Notes under the pieces: generated by a model | Databases searched by the model: none | Seen by the model: the letters and a program-made list of their open reading frames with translations, nothing else | What the model was told of the DNA's origin: nothing | NCBI RefSeq assembly: GCF_004791585.1 | Contig: NZ_SRUU01000005.1 | Location: 217,236-281,235 of the forward strand | Direction: 5' to 3' | Origin: Mesorhizobium sp. M1C.F.Ca.ET.210.01.1.1 | GTDB taxonomy: Bacteria; Pseudomonadota; Alphaproteobacteria; Rhizobiales; Rhizobiaceae | Length of the DNA: 64,000 bases | Part shown: in pieces, positions 55,287-64,000 of the stretch | How the letters are laid out: every line of letters starts with the position of its first letter | Numbering within the stretch: the first letter of the stretch is position 1 | Made by a program: the position numbers and the translations under genes

Positions 55287-56275
55287 TTCAGGCTCTCCAT
55301 ATAGGCGGAGATATTCTGTAGCTCGACGCTGGTCAGCGGGACCATTGGCATGTTGTTTCCTGGTTTAAGTGTCTGCGGATCGGCAATCCAGGCCGCCAAC
55401 GAACCTCGCGTGGTTTCCAGCAGCCCGGCCCCGATCGTCTGCCGGGCGCTGATATGTGTGAGGTCTGGTCCGCTCGTGCCGTTGGCGGCTGTGCCGCGGA
55501 CTGTGTGGCAGGCTGCGCAGGGCTTAGCCAGAAAAGCCACTTGCCCAGCGGCCGCATCCATATCAGCCGGCACCATCGCATCCTCACGCTGTGATGCTGC
55601 CCAGCGTTCATAATCGGCCGGCGCCTCGGCGATCACCAAGATCGCCATGTGGCTGTGCTGCAAGCCGCAGAATTCCGCGCATTGGCCCCGATAGACCCCC
55701 GGCTTCTCGGCACGTAACAGCAAGCTGCTAGACCGACCCGGGATGAGATCCTGCTTTCCGGCAAGGCTTGGCACCCAGAACGAATGGATGACATCGGCGC
55801 CTTCAAGCCGGATCTGAACATCCGTCCGCACGGGAATGTGGATTTCGTTGGCCGTCTGAAAGCCGGACGTCGCACCGGAGCCGGCATAGAATACCTGCCA
55901 CCACCATTGCTGTCCCCGCACTGTGATCGTGAGGGCGGCGCTCTTCGGGACACCGATGCTGCGGGTAGTGTAGAAGCTTGCGATCGTCAGACCGGCGATG
56001 ATGACGACAGTCGCCGCGACGGCAGCAGATACCGCTGTTGTCAGCCGCTCCTCAGAGTTTGCATCTTCCGCTGCGGGGCGGCGGCGCCGCAGTAGCGCCA
56101 GGCCGAGCACGACCATCACTAGGATCCAGATCACCGTACAAACGACGACTATGCCGATGATCAAATGCGCGACATGAATTGCTGGGGCACCATGCGGATC
56201 AAGCGCGGACTGGTTGCCGCTGCAGCCCGACGCGACAGCAATGATCGGAAGAAGAAGGGGACTAGCAGCTCTCAA
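55283..56275 (-). CDS. Cytochrome c oxidase subunit II fused to cytochrome c (caa3)
   Basis: 330 residues from a TTG that overlaps the previous stop (TTGA). Lipoprotein-type signal (AVASGC), two membrane segments (about 34-60, 84-104), and the cupredoxin domain with the CuA site CAEFCGLQHSHM (two Cys, His, Met). Then a C-terminal cytochrome c domain with CAACH and a distal Met in PGNNMPMVP. The fused haem domain defines the caa3 class. Start TTG is the only codon matching the overlap pattern of this operon. Confidence 0.92.
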   Translation of the reverse strand: MRAASPLLLPIIAVASGCSGNQSALDPHGAPAIHVAHLIIGIVVVCTVIWILVMVVLGLALLRRRRPAAEDANSEERLTTAVSAAVAATVVIIAGLTIASFYTTRSIGVPKSAALTITVRGQQWWWQVFYAGSGATSGFQTANEIHIPVRTDVQIRLEGADVIHSFWVPSLAGKQDLIPGRSSSLLLRAEKPGVYRGQCAEFCGLQHSHMAILVIAEAPADYERWAASQREDAMVPADMDAAAGQVAFLAKPCAACHTVRGTAANGTSGPDLTHISARQTIGAGLLETTRGSLAAWIADPQTLKPGNNMPMVPLTSVELQNISAYMESLK

Positions 56276-56901
56276 GGCGAAGGTCCCTGATCCGGGTGGA
56301 CGGCTGCCGGCCCTACGTCGAAGAGGATAATCGCCGGCCCGCGATTCTCGGCCGGACGGGATTGTTTCTCATCGTTGCGACTGGGCGCCACCACCTTCGG
56401 CGTATAGGAACCGATCGTCTGGACGTAACCGGCAAGCTGCCAAATCTGCTCGATCGTCATGCGGTCGCGAAACGCTGGCATGCCGTGCGGGCGGCCATCG
56501 CGGATCGAGGCGACGATGGAAACCATCTCCGGCCCATAAAGCCACCAGCCATCGAGGAACGAAGGCCCGATCCCACCGCGACCATCACCATGGCATATTC
56601 CACAGCCGAACCAGGCATAAAGCCGCTTGCCCTGGCTTAGATTGTAAGCGTCAGCCTCATACGGCTTGCCAAGTGCGAAATAGCTCTCGGGCGGTGTTCC
56701 ACTGATGCCGTTGGACATGAGGCGGACCCGGTCAAGATCAGCTGCAGCGGGCGGATCTAGTCGAAGCTCCCTCGGCTGCCGCAAATAACCAAACAGGCCA
56801 CCGCCACTGGCGAGAAGCAGAAAACTTGCGATCGCCAAAGCAGACTTCGGATTAATCAAAACCCTCTCGGTCAAGCGATCCTCTGCCCCGGGGTCAACCA
56901 A
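56272..56901 (-). CDS. Membrane-anchored cytochrome c, first gene of the caa3 operon
   Basis: 209 residues from a TTG at 56901; another TTG at 56859 with GAGAGGG upstream may be the true start. N-terminal anchor (SALAIASFLLLASGGGLFGYL), then one haem motif CGICH in WFGCGICHGDGRGG and a distal Met in HGMPAFRDRMT. The stop overlaps the start of subunit II. A donor cytochrome for the oxidase. Upstream, an FdhF-like fragment runs into its first bases. Confidence 0.83.
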   Translation of the reverse strand: MVDPGAEDRLTERVLINPKSALAIASFLLLASGGGLFGYLRQPRELRLDPPAAADLDRVRLMSNGISGTPPESYFALGKPYEADAYNLSQGKRLYAWFGCGICHGDGRGGIGPSFLDGWWLYGPEMVSIVASIRDGRPHGMPAFRDRMTIEQIWQLAGYVQTIGSYTPKVVAPSRNDEKQSRPAENRGPAIILFDVGPAAVHPDQGPSP

Positions 56902-57400
56902 CTGGACTTAGGTGTGATCGGCTAGGACGGACTGGCGAAAGTTTGTATGATGGCGTCTTCGACTTCGGTCCGTGGTGCGCCAATAGAAAGAGCGGGTTGG
57001 TGTCGGCGCCACTGGAACATACTTGTCGCTGGTCGCGTCGCAGGGCAGGGGGCTGGGACAGCCACCCCTGTTCCTCCAAGTCGTGATCTGGCCGATGCTC
57101 CAGCTCGCTCAGCTTGTGTTTGTCGAAACACGCGGGGTCGGCCCACCGGGGCGTGCTTTCCCAAGCGGTCGCCTTCGCCCCGCTTTCGCAGAATTCGAGC
57201 CGATGCGGTTGCCAAGGTGTCGCCAAGGCGAAACTGACACACATGCAGCCTTCGGGCTTATTCTGGGTCGAAAGTAGGCTTGGCCCTTTCAAAGGCACGT
57301 GCTCTCTCGCGATAATGGCAGCTGCTGATTTGGTGGAGTACCAGCCACCGAGCGACCCGCCATACGGTTTGCATGCGGGCAACCACATCCTCGAGGTCAT
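56894..57400 (-). pseudogene. Truncated FdhF/YdeP-type oxidoreductase fragment
   Basis: About 130 residues match the N-terminus of the complete paralogue at 43598-45898: PYGGSLGGWYSTKS, LSTQNKPEGCMCVSFALATP, LEFCESGAKATAWEST and DHDLEEQGWLSQP. After about 57000 the frame slips (QRQVCSSGA replaces DKYVPVA) and then ends at a stop only 8 bases into the cytochrome gene. The other 600 residues are gone. The caa3 operon may have been joined to this point by deletion. Confidence 0.75.
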
Positions 57401-57519
57401 TCCTGTATCGCCTCCCGGCAATATAAAACTTGGAACCGGGCCCACGGTTCCGCGCTTCTGTTTAGATCGCCATTCGGCGACTTCATCGATTGATTTGCCC
57501 GGCCCGCATTACGCCGCCA

Positions 57520-57748
57520 GGCCTATATCGAGGGCCGCGCTGAAATTGCGCCGGCACCGACGTCCATCGGCGCAAGACCCGCCCTGTCAGGCGGTGGCGT
57601 TGACGTTCGGAGCTACATCGCCCCTCTTGGAACCAATTGGCTAATTCCACGTTGGAGCCTTGCGGTGGATTGTATACGTCGCCGCGAGGGGCGGAATTTC
57701 ATCTGGTCATCAGTTCCTTCACAAAACCGCTGGGCTGGGAGTGGCACT
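57520..57748 (+). repeat. Leader of the large kinase gene, also present as a decayed copy at 36229-36516
   Basis: This untranslated region and the first 88 bases of the kinase gene are matched by 36229-36516. Shared blocks include GGCCTATATCGAG, CTCAATTCCTTGAAGG and GGCGACTT. It should hold the kinase promoter; GGGAG lies seven bases before the GTG start. Confidence 0.6.
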
Positions 57749-60700
57749 GTGAGCGTGCAGGCATCAAGAGCGCAACTCGACCGTCGTCAAATTCTCAATT
57801 CCTTGAAGGCCTTCAGGCGAGGCGACTTTTCCGTTCGCATCGACAATATCTACGAGGGCATCGATTCCGATATTGCCGAGGCCTTCAATCAGATCGTCGA
57901 TCTCAACGATCAGGTGACGAAGGAGTTTGAGCGACTAAGCAGGGTCGTCGGCAAGGATGGAAGGATCGGAGAGCGGGGCCATGTCCGCAACGCTACTGGC
58001 AGTTGGGAATCGAGTGTCAGGTCGGTCAACGACCTCATCGAAGACATGGTTCAGCCGACCGCCGAAGTGGCCCGCGTCATTGGCGCCGTCGCGAAAGGCG
58101 ACCTGTCCCAGACGATGATGGTCGAAATCGACGGTCGCCCTCTGCGTGGCGAATTCCTGCGCATCGGCAAGATCGTCAATAAGATGGTAGGGCAGTTGGC
58201 TTCCTTTGCCTCCGAAGTCACGCGCGTCGCGCGTGAGGTCGGGACGGAAGGAAAGCTTGGCGGCCAGGCGAGGGTGAAAGGCGTGGCCGGCACCTGGAAA
58301 GATCTGACCGACAACGTCAACGCCATGGCCACCAATCTCACAGGTCAGGTGCGCAACATTGCCGAAGTGACTACCGCGGTCGCTTCCGGCGATCTGTCTA
58401 AGAAGATCACGGTCGATGTAAAGGGCGAAATCCTCGAGCTCAAGAACACCATCAACACGATGGTGGATCAGCTCAATTCGTTCGCCTCGGAAGTGACGCG
58501 CGTCGCACGCGAGGTCGGCACTGAAGGCAAACTGGGTGGCCAGGCACGAGTCGAGGGTGTCGGGGGCACCTGGAAAGACCTGACCGACAACGTCAACTCC
58601 ATGGCAGAAAATCTAACCGGTCAGGTGCGTAACATCGCAGAAGTGACCACGGCAGTCGCTCTGGGGGACCTGTCGAAAAAGATCACCGTCGACGTGAAGG
58701 GCGAAATCCTCGAGCTCAAGAACACCATCAACACGATGGTCGACCAACTGAACTCCTTCGCTTCGGAGGTCACGCGAGTTGCCCGCGAAGTCGGCACCGA
58801 GGGCAAACTCGGAGGCCAGGCGCAAGTCCGCGGTGTCGCTGGCACGTGGAAGGACCTTACCGACAACGTCAATTCGATGGCGGAGAATCTGACCGGTCAA
58901 GTGCGTAACATCGCCGAGGTCACAACGGCGGTTGCTTCGGGCGACCTGTCGAAAAAGATCACTGTCGCTGTGCAGGGCGAAATCCTGGAGCTCAAAGACA
59001 CCATCAATACAATGGTGGATCAGCTGAATTCATTCGCCTCGGAAGTCACGCGCGTGGCGCGCGAAGTGGGCACGGAAGGCAAGCTTGGCGGCCAGGCCGA
59101 GGTGAGGGGGGTCGGCGGCACCTGGAAAGACCTGACTGACAACGTCAACCTGATGGCCGCCAACCTGACTGGCCAGGTTCGGAACATCGCGGAGGTGACC
59201 ACGGCCGTCGCCCGAGGCGATCTTTCCAAAAAGATCACCGTCGACGTCAAGGGCGAAATTCTGGAGCTCAAGGACACGGTCAACACGATGGTCGACCAGT
59301 TGAACTCCTTCGCCTCGGAAGTGACGCGTGTGGCGCGTGAAGTCGGCTCGGAAGGCAAGCTGGGTGGTCAGGCCCATGTCGAAGGTGTCGGCGGCACGTG
59401 GAAAGACTTGACTGACAACGTCAACGCGATGGCCGGTAATCTGACCGTTCAGTTGCGTGATGTGTCCAAAGTCGCAACCGCGATCGCGACCGGCGACCTG
59501 ACCCAGAAAATCACCGTCGACGCATTGGGAGAAATCCTGCAGATCAAGGACGTGATCAACACGATGGTTGATCAGCTGAACTCGTTCGCCTCGGAAGTCA
59601 CGCGCGTGGCGCGCGAGGTCGGTTCGGACGGCAAGCTCGGCGGTCAGGCGCAGGTTCGAGGCGTGGCCGGCACCTGGAAGGATCTGACCGATAATGTGAA
59701 CGCGATGGCGGCCAACCTGACGGGCCAGGTGCGCAACATCGCAGAAGTGACGACCGCTGTGGCGCTCGGTGACCTCTCCAAGAAGATCACCGTCGATGTA
59801 AAGGGCGAAATTCTTGAGCTCAAGTCGACCATCAATACCATGGTCGATCAGCTGAATTCCTTCGCAGGCGAGGTGACACGCGTGGCGCGTGAAGTCGGCA
59901 CCGAAGGAAAGCTCGGTGGTCAAGCCCAGGTGCGAGGGGTGGCCGGTACCTGGAAGGATCTCACCGACAATGTGAACTCTATGGCCGAAAACCTTACGGG
60001 CCAGGTTCGCAACATCGCCGAGGTGACGACGGCAGTCGCGCGAGGCGATCTGTCGAAGAAGATCACTGTCGACGTCAAGGGCGAAATTCTTGAGCTCAAG
60101 TCGACCATCAACACCATGGTCGACCAGCTGAACTCCTTCGCGGGCGAGGTGACACGCGTGGCACGCGAAGTCGGCACCGAAGGAAAGCTCGGAGGTCAGG
60201 CTGAAGTTCGTGGCGTTGCGGGCACCTGGAAGGATTTGACCGACAACGTCAACCTGATGGCCACAAACCTCACCAACCAGGTGCGCGGCATCGCCGATGT
60301 GGTGACTGCCGTCGCGCAAGGCAACCTCAAGCGAAAGCTGACGGTGGACGCCAAGGGCGAAATCGCCTCCCTCGCGGACACCATCAATGGCATGATCGAA
60401 ACGCTCGCCACCTTTGCCGATCAGGTCACCAACGTTGCGCGCGAAGTCGGTATCGAGGGCAAGCTGGGAGGCCAAGCACGCGTGCCGGGCGCAGCCGGTC
60501 TCTGGCGTGACCTTACGGACAACGTCAATCAATTGGCGGCCAATCTGACCACTCAGGTACGTGCAATTGCCGAGGTCTCGACGGCGGTGACGAAGGGCGA
60601 TCTGACGCGCTCGATCAGCGTCGAGGCTTCTGGAGAGGTCGCCGCGCTTAAGGACAACATCAACGAGATGATCCACAACCTTAAGGATCAGACGTTGAAA

Positions 60701-63469
60701 AACGCCGAACAGGATTGGCTGAAGACCAATCTCGCACGCTTCTCGCGAATGCTCCAAGGCGAGCGCGATCTGGCCACTGTGTCACGCCTCATCATGTCGG
60801 AACTCGCTCCGCTGGTGAACGCGCAATATGGCGTATTTTATGTGACCAACCGCGACGAGGATGAGTCCTATCTGGAGCTGGCGGCGTCCTACGGCGCCGA
60901 GAGCAAGGCAGCCATCAAGCAGCGACTTGATCTCCGGGAAGGGCTCGTGGGGCAAAGTGCTGCCGACAAGCGCGTCATCATGCTTGACAACGTCCCGCCA
61001 GATTTCCTGCGCGTGACGTCGGGGCTTGGTAGTGCCTCGCCGGCGAACATCATCATTCTGCCCGCTCTGTTTGAAGATGAGGTCAAGGCTGTGATCGAGC
61101 TTGCATCCTTCAGCGAGTTCCGGGACACGCACCGGTCGTTCCTCAACCAGTTGATGGAATCCGTCGGCATTGTTCTCAACACCATCGCTGCCACGATGCG
61201 CACGGAGGGCCTGCTCAAGCAGTCGCAATTGCTGACATCCGAATTGCAGGCACGCCAAACCGAGCTCACCAAAAAGCAGGAAGAACTGCACGCCACGAAT
61301 GAGGAGCTTCAGGAAAAGGCTCAACTCCTGGAGAACGAAAAGAAACAGGTTGAAAATAAAAATCTAGAAATCGAAATGGCACGCAGGGCGCTGGAGGAGA
61401 AGGCTGAACAACTGGCCCTTACCTCAAAGTACAAATCCGAATTCCTCGCCAATATGAGCCATGAGCTCAGAACGCCGCTCAATTCATTGCTCATCCTTTC
61501 GAACCTTCTTGCTACCAACCAGCAAGGTAATCTCAACGACAAACAGGTTGAGTTTGCGCGAACTATTAATTCGGCCGGGACCGATCTTCTTAGCCTCATC
61601 AACGACATCCTTGATTTGTCGAAGATCGAGTCCGGCACTGTCTCGATCGACATCAACGATATGCCTGTTGCGCATCTGCGCCAGCATATGGAGCGGACTT
61701 TCCGCCAGCTAGCAGCGGACAAAGGACTTGGCTTTACAATCAATGTCGATCCCGCTCTTCCAGAGGCCGTACGGACGGACGAGAAGCGTCTGCAGCAAAT
61801 CGTCCTCAACCTCTTGTCGAACGCCTTCAAGTTTACGTCCGAAGGTCAGGTCAGCCTAAACTTCCGTGTCGAGAAGACCGGCCGTCGCAATAGCGCCAAG
61901 CAGCCGATCAAAGCGCTGGCCATTGCCGTGACAGACACCGGGATCGGCATCCCGGAAGACAAGCAGAAGCTGATCTTCGAGGCGTTTCAGCAGGCCGACG
62001 GCACAACCAGCCGCAAATACGGGGGCACCGGTCTTGGCCTTTCGATAAGCCGCGAGATCGCCCGTCTGCTTGGCGGCGAGTTGAGGGTTGAAAGCGTGCC
62101 GGGGAAGGGATCGACATTTACGCTCATCATTCCCATGGATGGTCCAAGCGTTGGCGCGACGACCCAACCAGAACTGCTTCCAGCCACTGAGGCCGTTGCC
62201 ACGACGGCAGCGCCCCCCGGTTTGCCGTCGCCGGAATTGCTTGACGATCGCGATGCCATAACGGCCGAGGACCGGGTCGTTTTGATTGTCGAGGACGACC
62301 CGACCTTTGGCGGTCTGCTGCTGGGCCTGGCGCGATCTGCTGGCCTGAAGGGGGTGTTGTCGACCGCAGGCTCGGGAACCTTGGCCTTGGCCCGTAAATT
62401 GGTTCCAGACGCGATCACGCTGGACCTCGGGCTTGCTGACATCGATGGATGGGTGTTGTTCGACTTGCTGCGCCACGATCCGAAGACCACAGGTATTCCA
62501 ATACATGTGATTTCTGGCGCGGAAGACCTCGAAGATTTGTCTCGCAAAGGCGCGGCGAGCATCTCTACCAAGCCCGTGTCGTCCGATGCGCTGACGAAGG
62601 TGTTTCGGGAAATTCATTCGCGGAAGCTTCGCGTCCAGCGACGGGTCCTCGTCGCCGACTCCGATTCCGAGCGGCGCCTTTCCTTGGTCGAAACTATCCG
62701 GGACGGAGTCACCTCGGTCACTGCGATAGGTCGCGCGTCTGCCGCGGACGATATTGAGCTCGCTTCATTTGATGCAATTGTCCTCGGCCTCGGAAGGTCT
62801 GCTAAGGACAATGCGCAGGCGCTCGACGAACTTGCCGACCAGTTTCCCGATGGTCTGCCCCCACTTCTTTTCTTCGCCCCCCACTCGGAAGCGATTGAAC
62901 AGGTGCTAGCGCTCAATCCGGCTTGGAACGATGTCCCGCGGGCCGAGAATTTTGCTCAATTGGCCTTGCATATATCTGCGACCCTTCCTGGAGGATTACG
63001 CGAGGACAACGGAGCAAGGGATGGGCGCCCGGACGACAAATCCAGTCTCGCGGGCGCAAAAGTCCTGATTGTCGATGACGATATTCGAAACATCTATTCC
63101 CTGACCAGCGTCCTGGAAACCTACGATATCGAAGTCCTCCACGCCGAACGCGGTCGCGATGGCATTGCTTTGCTGGAGGACAACCCCGACGTCGACGCAG
63201 CCTTGATCGACATCATGATGCCAGAAATGGACGGCTATGAGACGATGAGAAGGATTCGCAACACGCCCGTCATCGCTCACATCCCGCTGATTTCGGTGAC
63301 GGCCAAGGCAATGAAAGGTGATCGGCAGAAGTGCTTGGAAGCCGGTGCTTCCGACTACATTGCCAAGCCTGTCGATCTCGACCTGTTGCTGGCACTCCTG
63401 CGGGTCTGGATCGGTCGCTGCCGGGCCCGGATCGAGACATCCCAAAGTCTGCTCGTGTCAGTAAACTGA
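57749..63469 (+). CDS. Soluble hybrid histidine kinase with a tandem HAMP array, GAF, HK and three receiver domains
   Basis: 1906 residues from the GTG at 57749 (GGGAG upstream). Residues 1-95 are a HAMP-like lead-in, then about ten HAMP units of 92 residues to about 985, each with LTDNVN and VTRVAREVG motifs. Next come a GAF domain (about 994-1147), a coiled coil (1150-1227), a dimerisation helix with H1238 ([12 protein letters not shown]), and an ATPase domain (N box about 1352, [10 protein letters not shown] about 1425). Three receivers follow: REC1 (D about 1557), a degenerate REC2 (about 1630-1747, no DD pair) and REC3 (D about 1819, [11 protein letters not shown]). No membrane segment. 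The layout recalls fungal group III (Nik1) osmosensors. A response-regulator gene follows. Confidence 0.93.
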   Translation: MSVQASRAQLDRRQILNSLKAFRRGDFSVRIDNIYEGIDSDIAEAFNQIVDLNDQVTKEFERLSRVVGKDGRIGERGHVRNATGSWESSVRSVNDLIEDMVQPTAEVARVIGAVAKGDLSQTMMVEIDGRPLRGEFLRIGKIVNKMVGQLASFASEVTRVAREVGTEGKLGGQARVKGVAGTWKDLTDNVNAMATNLTGQVRNIAEVTTAVASGDLSKKITVDVKGEILELKNTINTMVDQLNSFASEVTRVAREVGTEGKLGGQARVEGVGGTWKDLTDNVNSMAENLTGQVRNIAEVTTAVALGDLSKKITVDVKGEILELKNTINTMVDQLNSFASEVTRVAREVGTEGKLGGQAQVRGVAGTWKDLTDNVNSMAENLTGQVRNIAEVTTAVASGDLSKKITVAVQGEILELKDTINTMVDQLNSFASEVTRVAREVGTEGKLGGQAEVRGVGGTWKDLTDNVNLMAANLTGQVRNIAEVTTAVARGDLSKKITVDVKGEILELKDTVNTMVDQLNSFASEVTRVAREVGSEGKLGGQAHVEGVGGTWKDLTDNVNAMAGNLTVQLRDVSKVATAIATGDLTQKITVDALGEILQIKDVINTMVDQLNSFASEVTRVAREVGSDGKLGGQAQVRGVAGTWKDLTDNVNAMAANLTGQVRNIAEVTTAVALGDLSKKITVDVKGEILELKSTINTMVDQLNSFAGEVTRVAREVGTEGKLGGQAQVRGVAGTWKDLTDNVNSMAENLTGQVRNIAEVTTAVARGDLSKKITVDVKGEILELKSTINTMVDQLNSFAGEVTRVAREVGTEGKLGGQAEVRGVAGTWKDLTDNVNLMATNLTNQVRGIADVVTAVAQGNLKRKLTVDAKGEIASLADTINGMIETLATFADQVTNVAREVGIEGKLGGQARVPGAAGLWRDLTDNVNQLAANLTTQVRAIAEVSTAVTKGDLTRSISVEASGEVAALKDNINEMIHNLKDQTLKNAEQDWLKTNLARFSRMLQGERDLATVSRLIMSELAPLVNAQYGVFYVTNRDEDESYLELAASYGAESKAAIKQRLDLREGLVGQSAADKRVIMLDNVPPDFLRVTSGLGSASPANIIILPALFEDEVKAVIELASFSEFRDTHRSFLNQLMESVGIVLNTIAATMRTEGLLKQSQLLTSELQARQTELTKKQEELHATNEELQEKAQLLENEKKQVENKNLEIEMARRALEEKAEQLALTSKYKSEFLANMSHELRTPLNSLLILSNLLATNQQGNLNDKQVEFARTINSAGTDLLSLINDILDLSKIESGTVSIDINDMPVAHLRQHMERTFRQLAADKGLGFTINVDPALPEAVRTDEKRLQQIVLNLLSNAFKFTSEGQVSLNFRVEKTGRRNSAKQPIKALAIAVTDTGIGIPEDKQKLIFEAFQQADGTTSRKYGGTGLGLSISREIARLLGGELRVESVPGKGSTFTLIIPMDGPSVGATTQPELLPATEAVATTAAPPGLPSPELLDDRDAITAEDRVVLIVEDDPTFGGLLLGLARSAGLKGVLSTAGSGTLALARKLVPDAITLDLGLADIDGWVLFDLLRHDPKTTGIPIHVISGAEDLEDLSRKGAASISTKPVSSDALTKVFREIHSRKLRVQRRVLVADSDSERRLSLVETIRDGVTSVTAIGRASAADDIELASFDAIVLGLGRSAKDNAQALDELADQFPDGLPPLLFFAPHSEAIEQVLALNPAWNDVPRAENFAQLALHISATLPGGLREDNGARDGRPDDKSSLAGAKVLIVDDDIRNIYSLTSVLETYDIEVLHAERGRDGIALLEDNPDVDAALIDIMMPEMDGYETMRRIRNTPVIAHIPLISVTAKAMKGDRQKCLEAGASDYIAKPVDLDLLLALLRVWIGRCRARIETSQSLLVSVN

Positions 63470-63478
63470 GGGGCGCCG

Positions 63479-64000
63479 ATGCAAAAGCCGTCGCGGGTTC
63501 GTCCGAAAAAATTGGAGATCGTGCAGTTGGCGGACACCCCGGCAAAGGCACGGATCCTCGCGGTCGATGATGACGAACGGAATCTCGTGGCCATCGATGA
63601 AGTTCTCACTCCAATTGCGGAAGTGGTTACGGTGCAATCCGGCGAGGAGGCGCTGCGTTGCCTTCTGAAGGAGGATTTCGCTGTTATCTTGCTGGATGTG
63701 TTGATGCCCGGTCTCGACGGGTACGAGACAGCCGCTTTGATCCGGCAGCGCGAACAGTCCAAACGAACGCCTCTCATTTTCCTCACGGCCATCAATAAGG
63801 AAGAAGCCCATATGCTGCGCGGCTACGACGCCGGAGCGGTGGACTATGTGTTCAAGCCTTTCGATCCGGTCATGCTGCGATCCAAAGTGGCGGTATTTGT
63901 CGAGCTTCACGAAAAGACGCTTGAGATTCAGCGCAAGGCTATTGCTGAGCAGGCGTTGTTGGCGAAGGCGTTGCAGGCCGAAAAACAAAAGCTGGAGGCC
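63479..64000 (+). CDS. Response-regulator protein, 3' end outside window
   Basis: 174 codons from the ATG at 63479, 9 bp after the kinase stop. A receiver domain occupies about residues 27-147: RILAVDDDERN (acidic pair), LLDVLMPGLDGY (phospho-Asp), FLTAINKEE and FKPFDPVML (the Lys). Then a heptad coiled coil (EKTLEIQRKAIAEQALLAKALQ) runs to the window end, so a kinase or other effector domain probably follows. Co-transcribed with the hybrid kinase. Confidence 0.9.
   Translation, partial: MQKPSRVRPKKLEIVQLADTPAKARILAVDDDERNLVAIDEVLTPIAEVVTVQSGEEALRCLLKEDFAVILLDVLMPGLDGYETAALIRQREQSKRTPLIFLTAINKEEAHMLRGYDAGAVDYVFKPFDPVMLRSKVAVFVELHEKTLEIQRKAIAEQALLAKALQAEKQKLEA

Noticed and set aside
58200..60680. 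CRISPR-like or satellite repeat
   Set aside because: The 276-bp periodicity is fully explained by in-frame HAMP domains of one protein.
59030..60757. 575-codon frame antisense to the HAMP array
   Set aside because: Its apparent repeats mirror the HAMP repeats of the real gene; no ribosome-binding site or known domain.

Overview
The window looks like chromosome or a large replicon of a Mesorhizobium-like alphaproteobacterium (order Hyphomicrobiales). The evidence is high G+C housekeeping genes, a rhizobial-type repeat ending in a strong hairpin (about 4263-4360), and many small families common in rhizobia (DUF982, DUF1236, DUF3309, DUF3606, GlxA-type regulators). No rRNA, tRNA or CRISPR was recognised.

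Bases 1-14869 read as core genome. They hold the end of an RTX protein with its type I secretion ABC/HlyD pair, a Ca2+/H+ antiporter, divergent oxyR-katG, aqpZ, an RsmB-type methyltransferase, a PaaI thioesterase, an MTA/SAH nucleosidase, a MarR regulator and guaA. Directly after guaA, a known island integration site, lies a decayed P4-type integrase (14987-15803). It is followed by a hipBA module whose promoter carries four operators spaced exactly 27 bp apart, and a GlxA-type regulator that has lost its start.

Bases 18965-26321 are a compact, visibly lower-G+C locus that I read as an undescribed peptide-export system. It has a C39-peptidase ABC exporter, an HlyD adaptor, an LpxL-like acyltransferase-fold protein that lacks the usual catalytic acid, and a pair of M16 proteases (one with HxxEH, one with only the R/Y substrate motif). 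It also has a Gly-rich precursor with a double-glycine-type leader and a two-TM candidate immunity protein. This is the best candidate for something new in the window.

Bases 27-47 kb are a patchwork of very small genes, hairpins, pseudogenes and stress functions: Ku, a stand-alone LigD-type ligase, exonuclease III, a ferritin-like protein, PRC-barrel, DUF3606 and KTSC proteins, and an FdhF/YdeP oxidoreductase. Several genes are frameshifted or truncated (GFA protein, HicB-like antitoxin, xanthine dehydrogenase fragment, two conserved small proteins). A 36.2-36.6 kb segment is a decayed copy of the 5' region of the large kinase at 57.7 kb fused to a response-regulator tail.

Bases 47.9-56.9 kb are respiratory and metal genes. 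An Nramp-like transporter without the canonical metal ligands lies in an overlapping operon with a PRC-like protein and a PRC-diheme cytochrome c fusion. Facing it is a tightly overlapping seven-gene caa3-type oxidase operon whose subunit I lacks both the D-channel Asp and the K-channel Lys. The window ends with a 1906-residue soluble hybrid histidine kinase with about ten tandem HAMP domains, followed by the start of a response-regulator gene.
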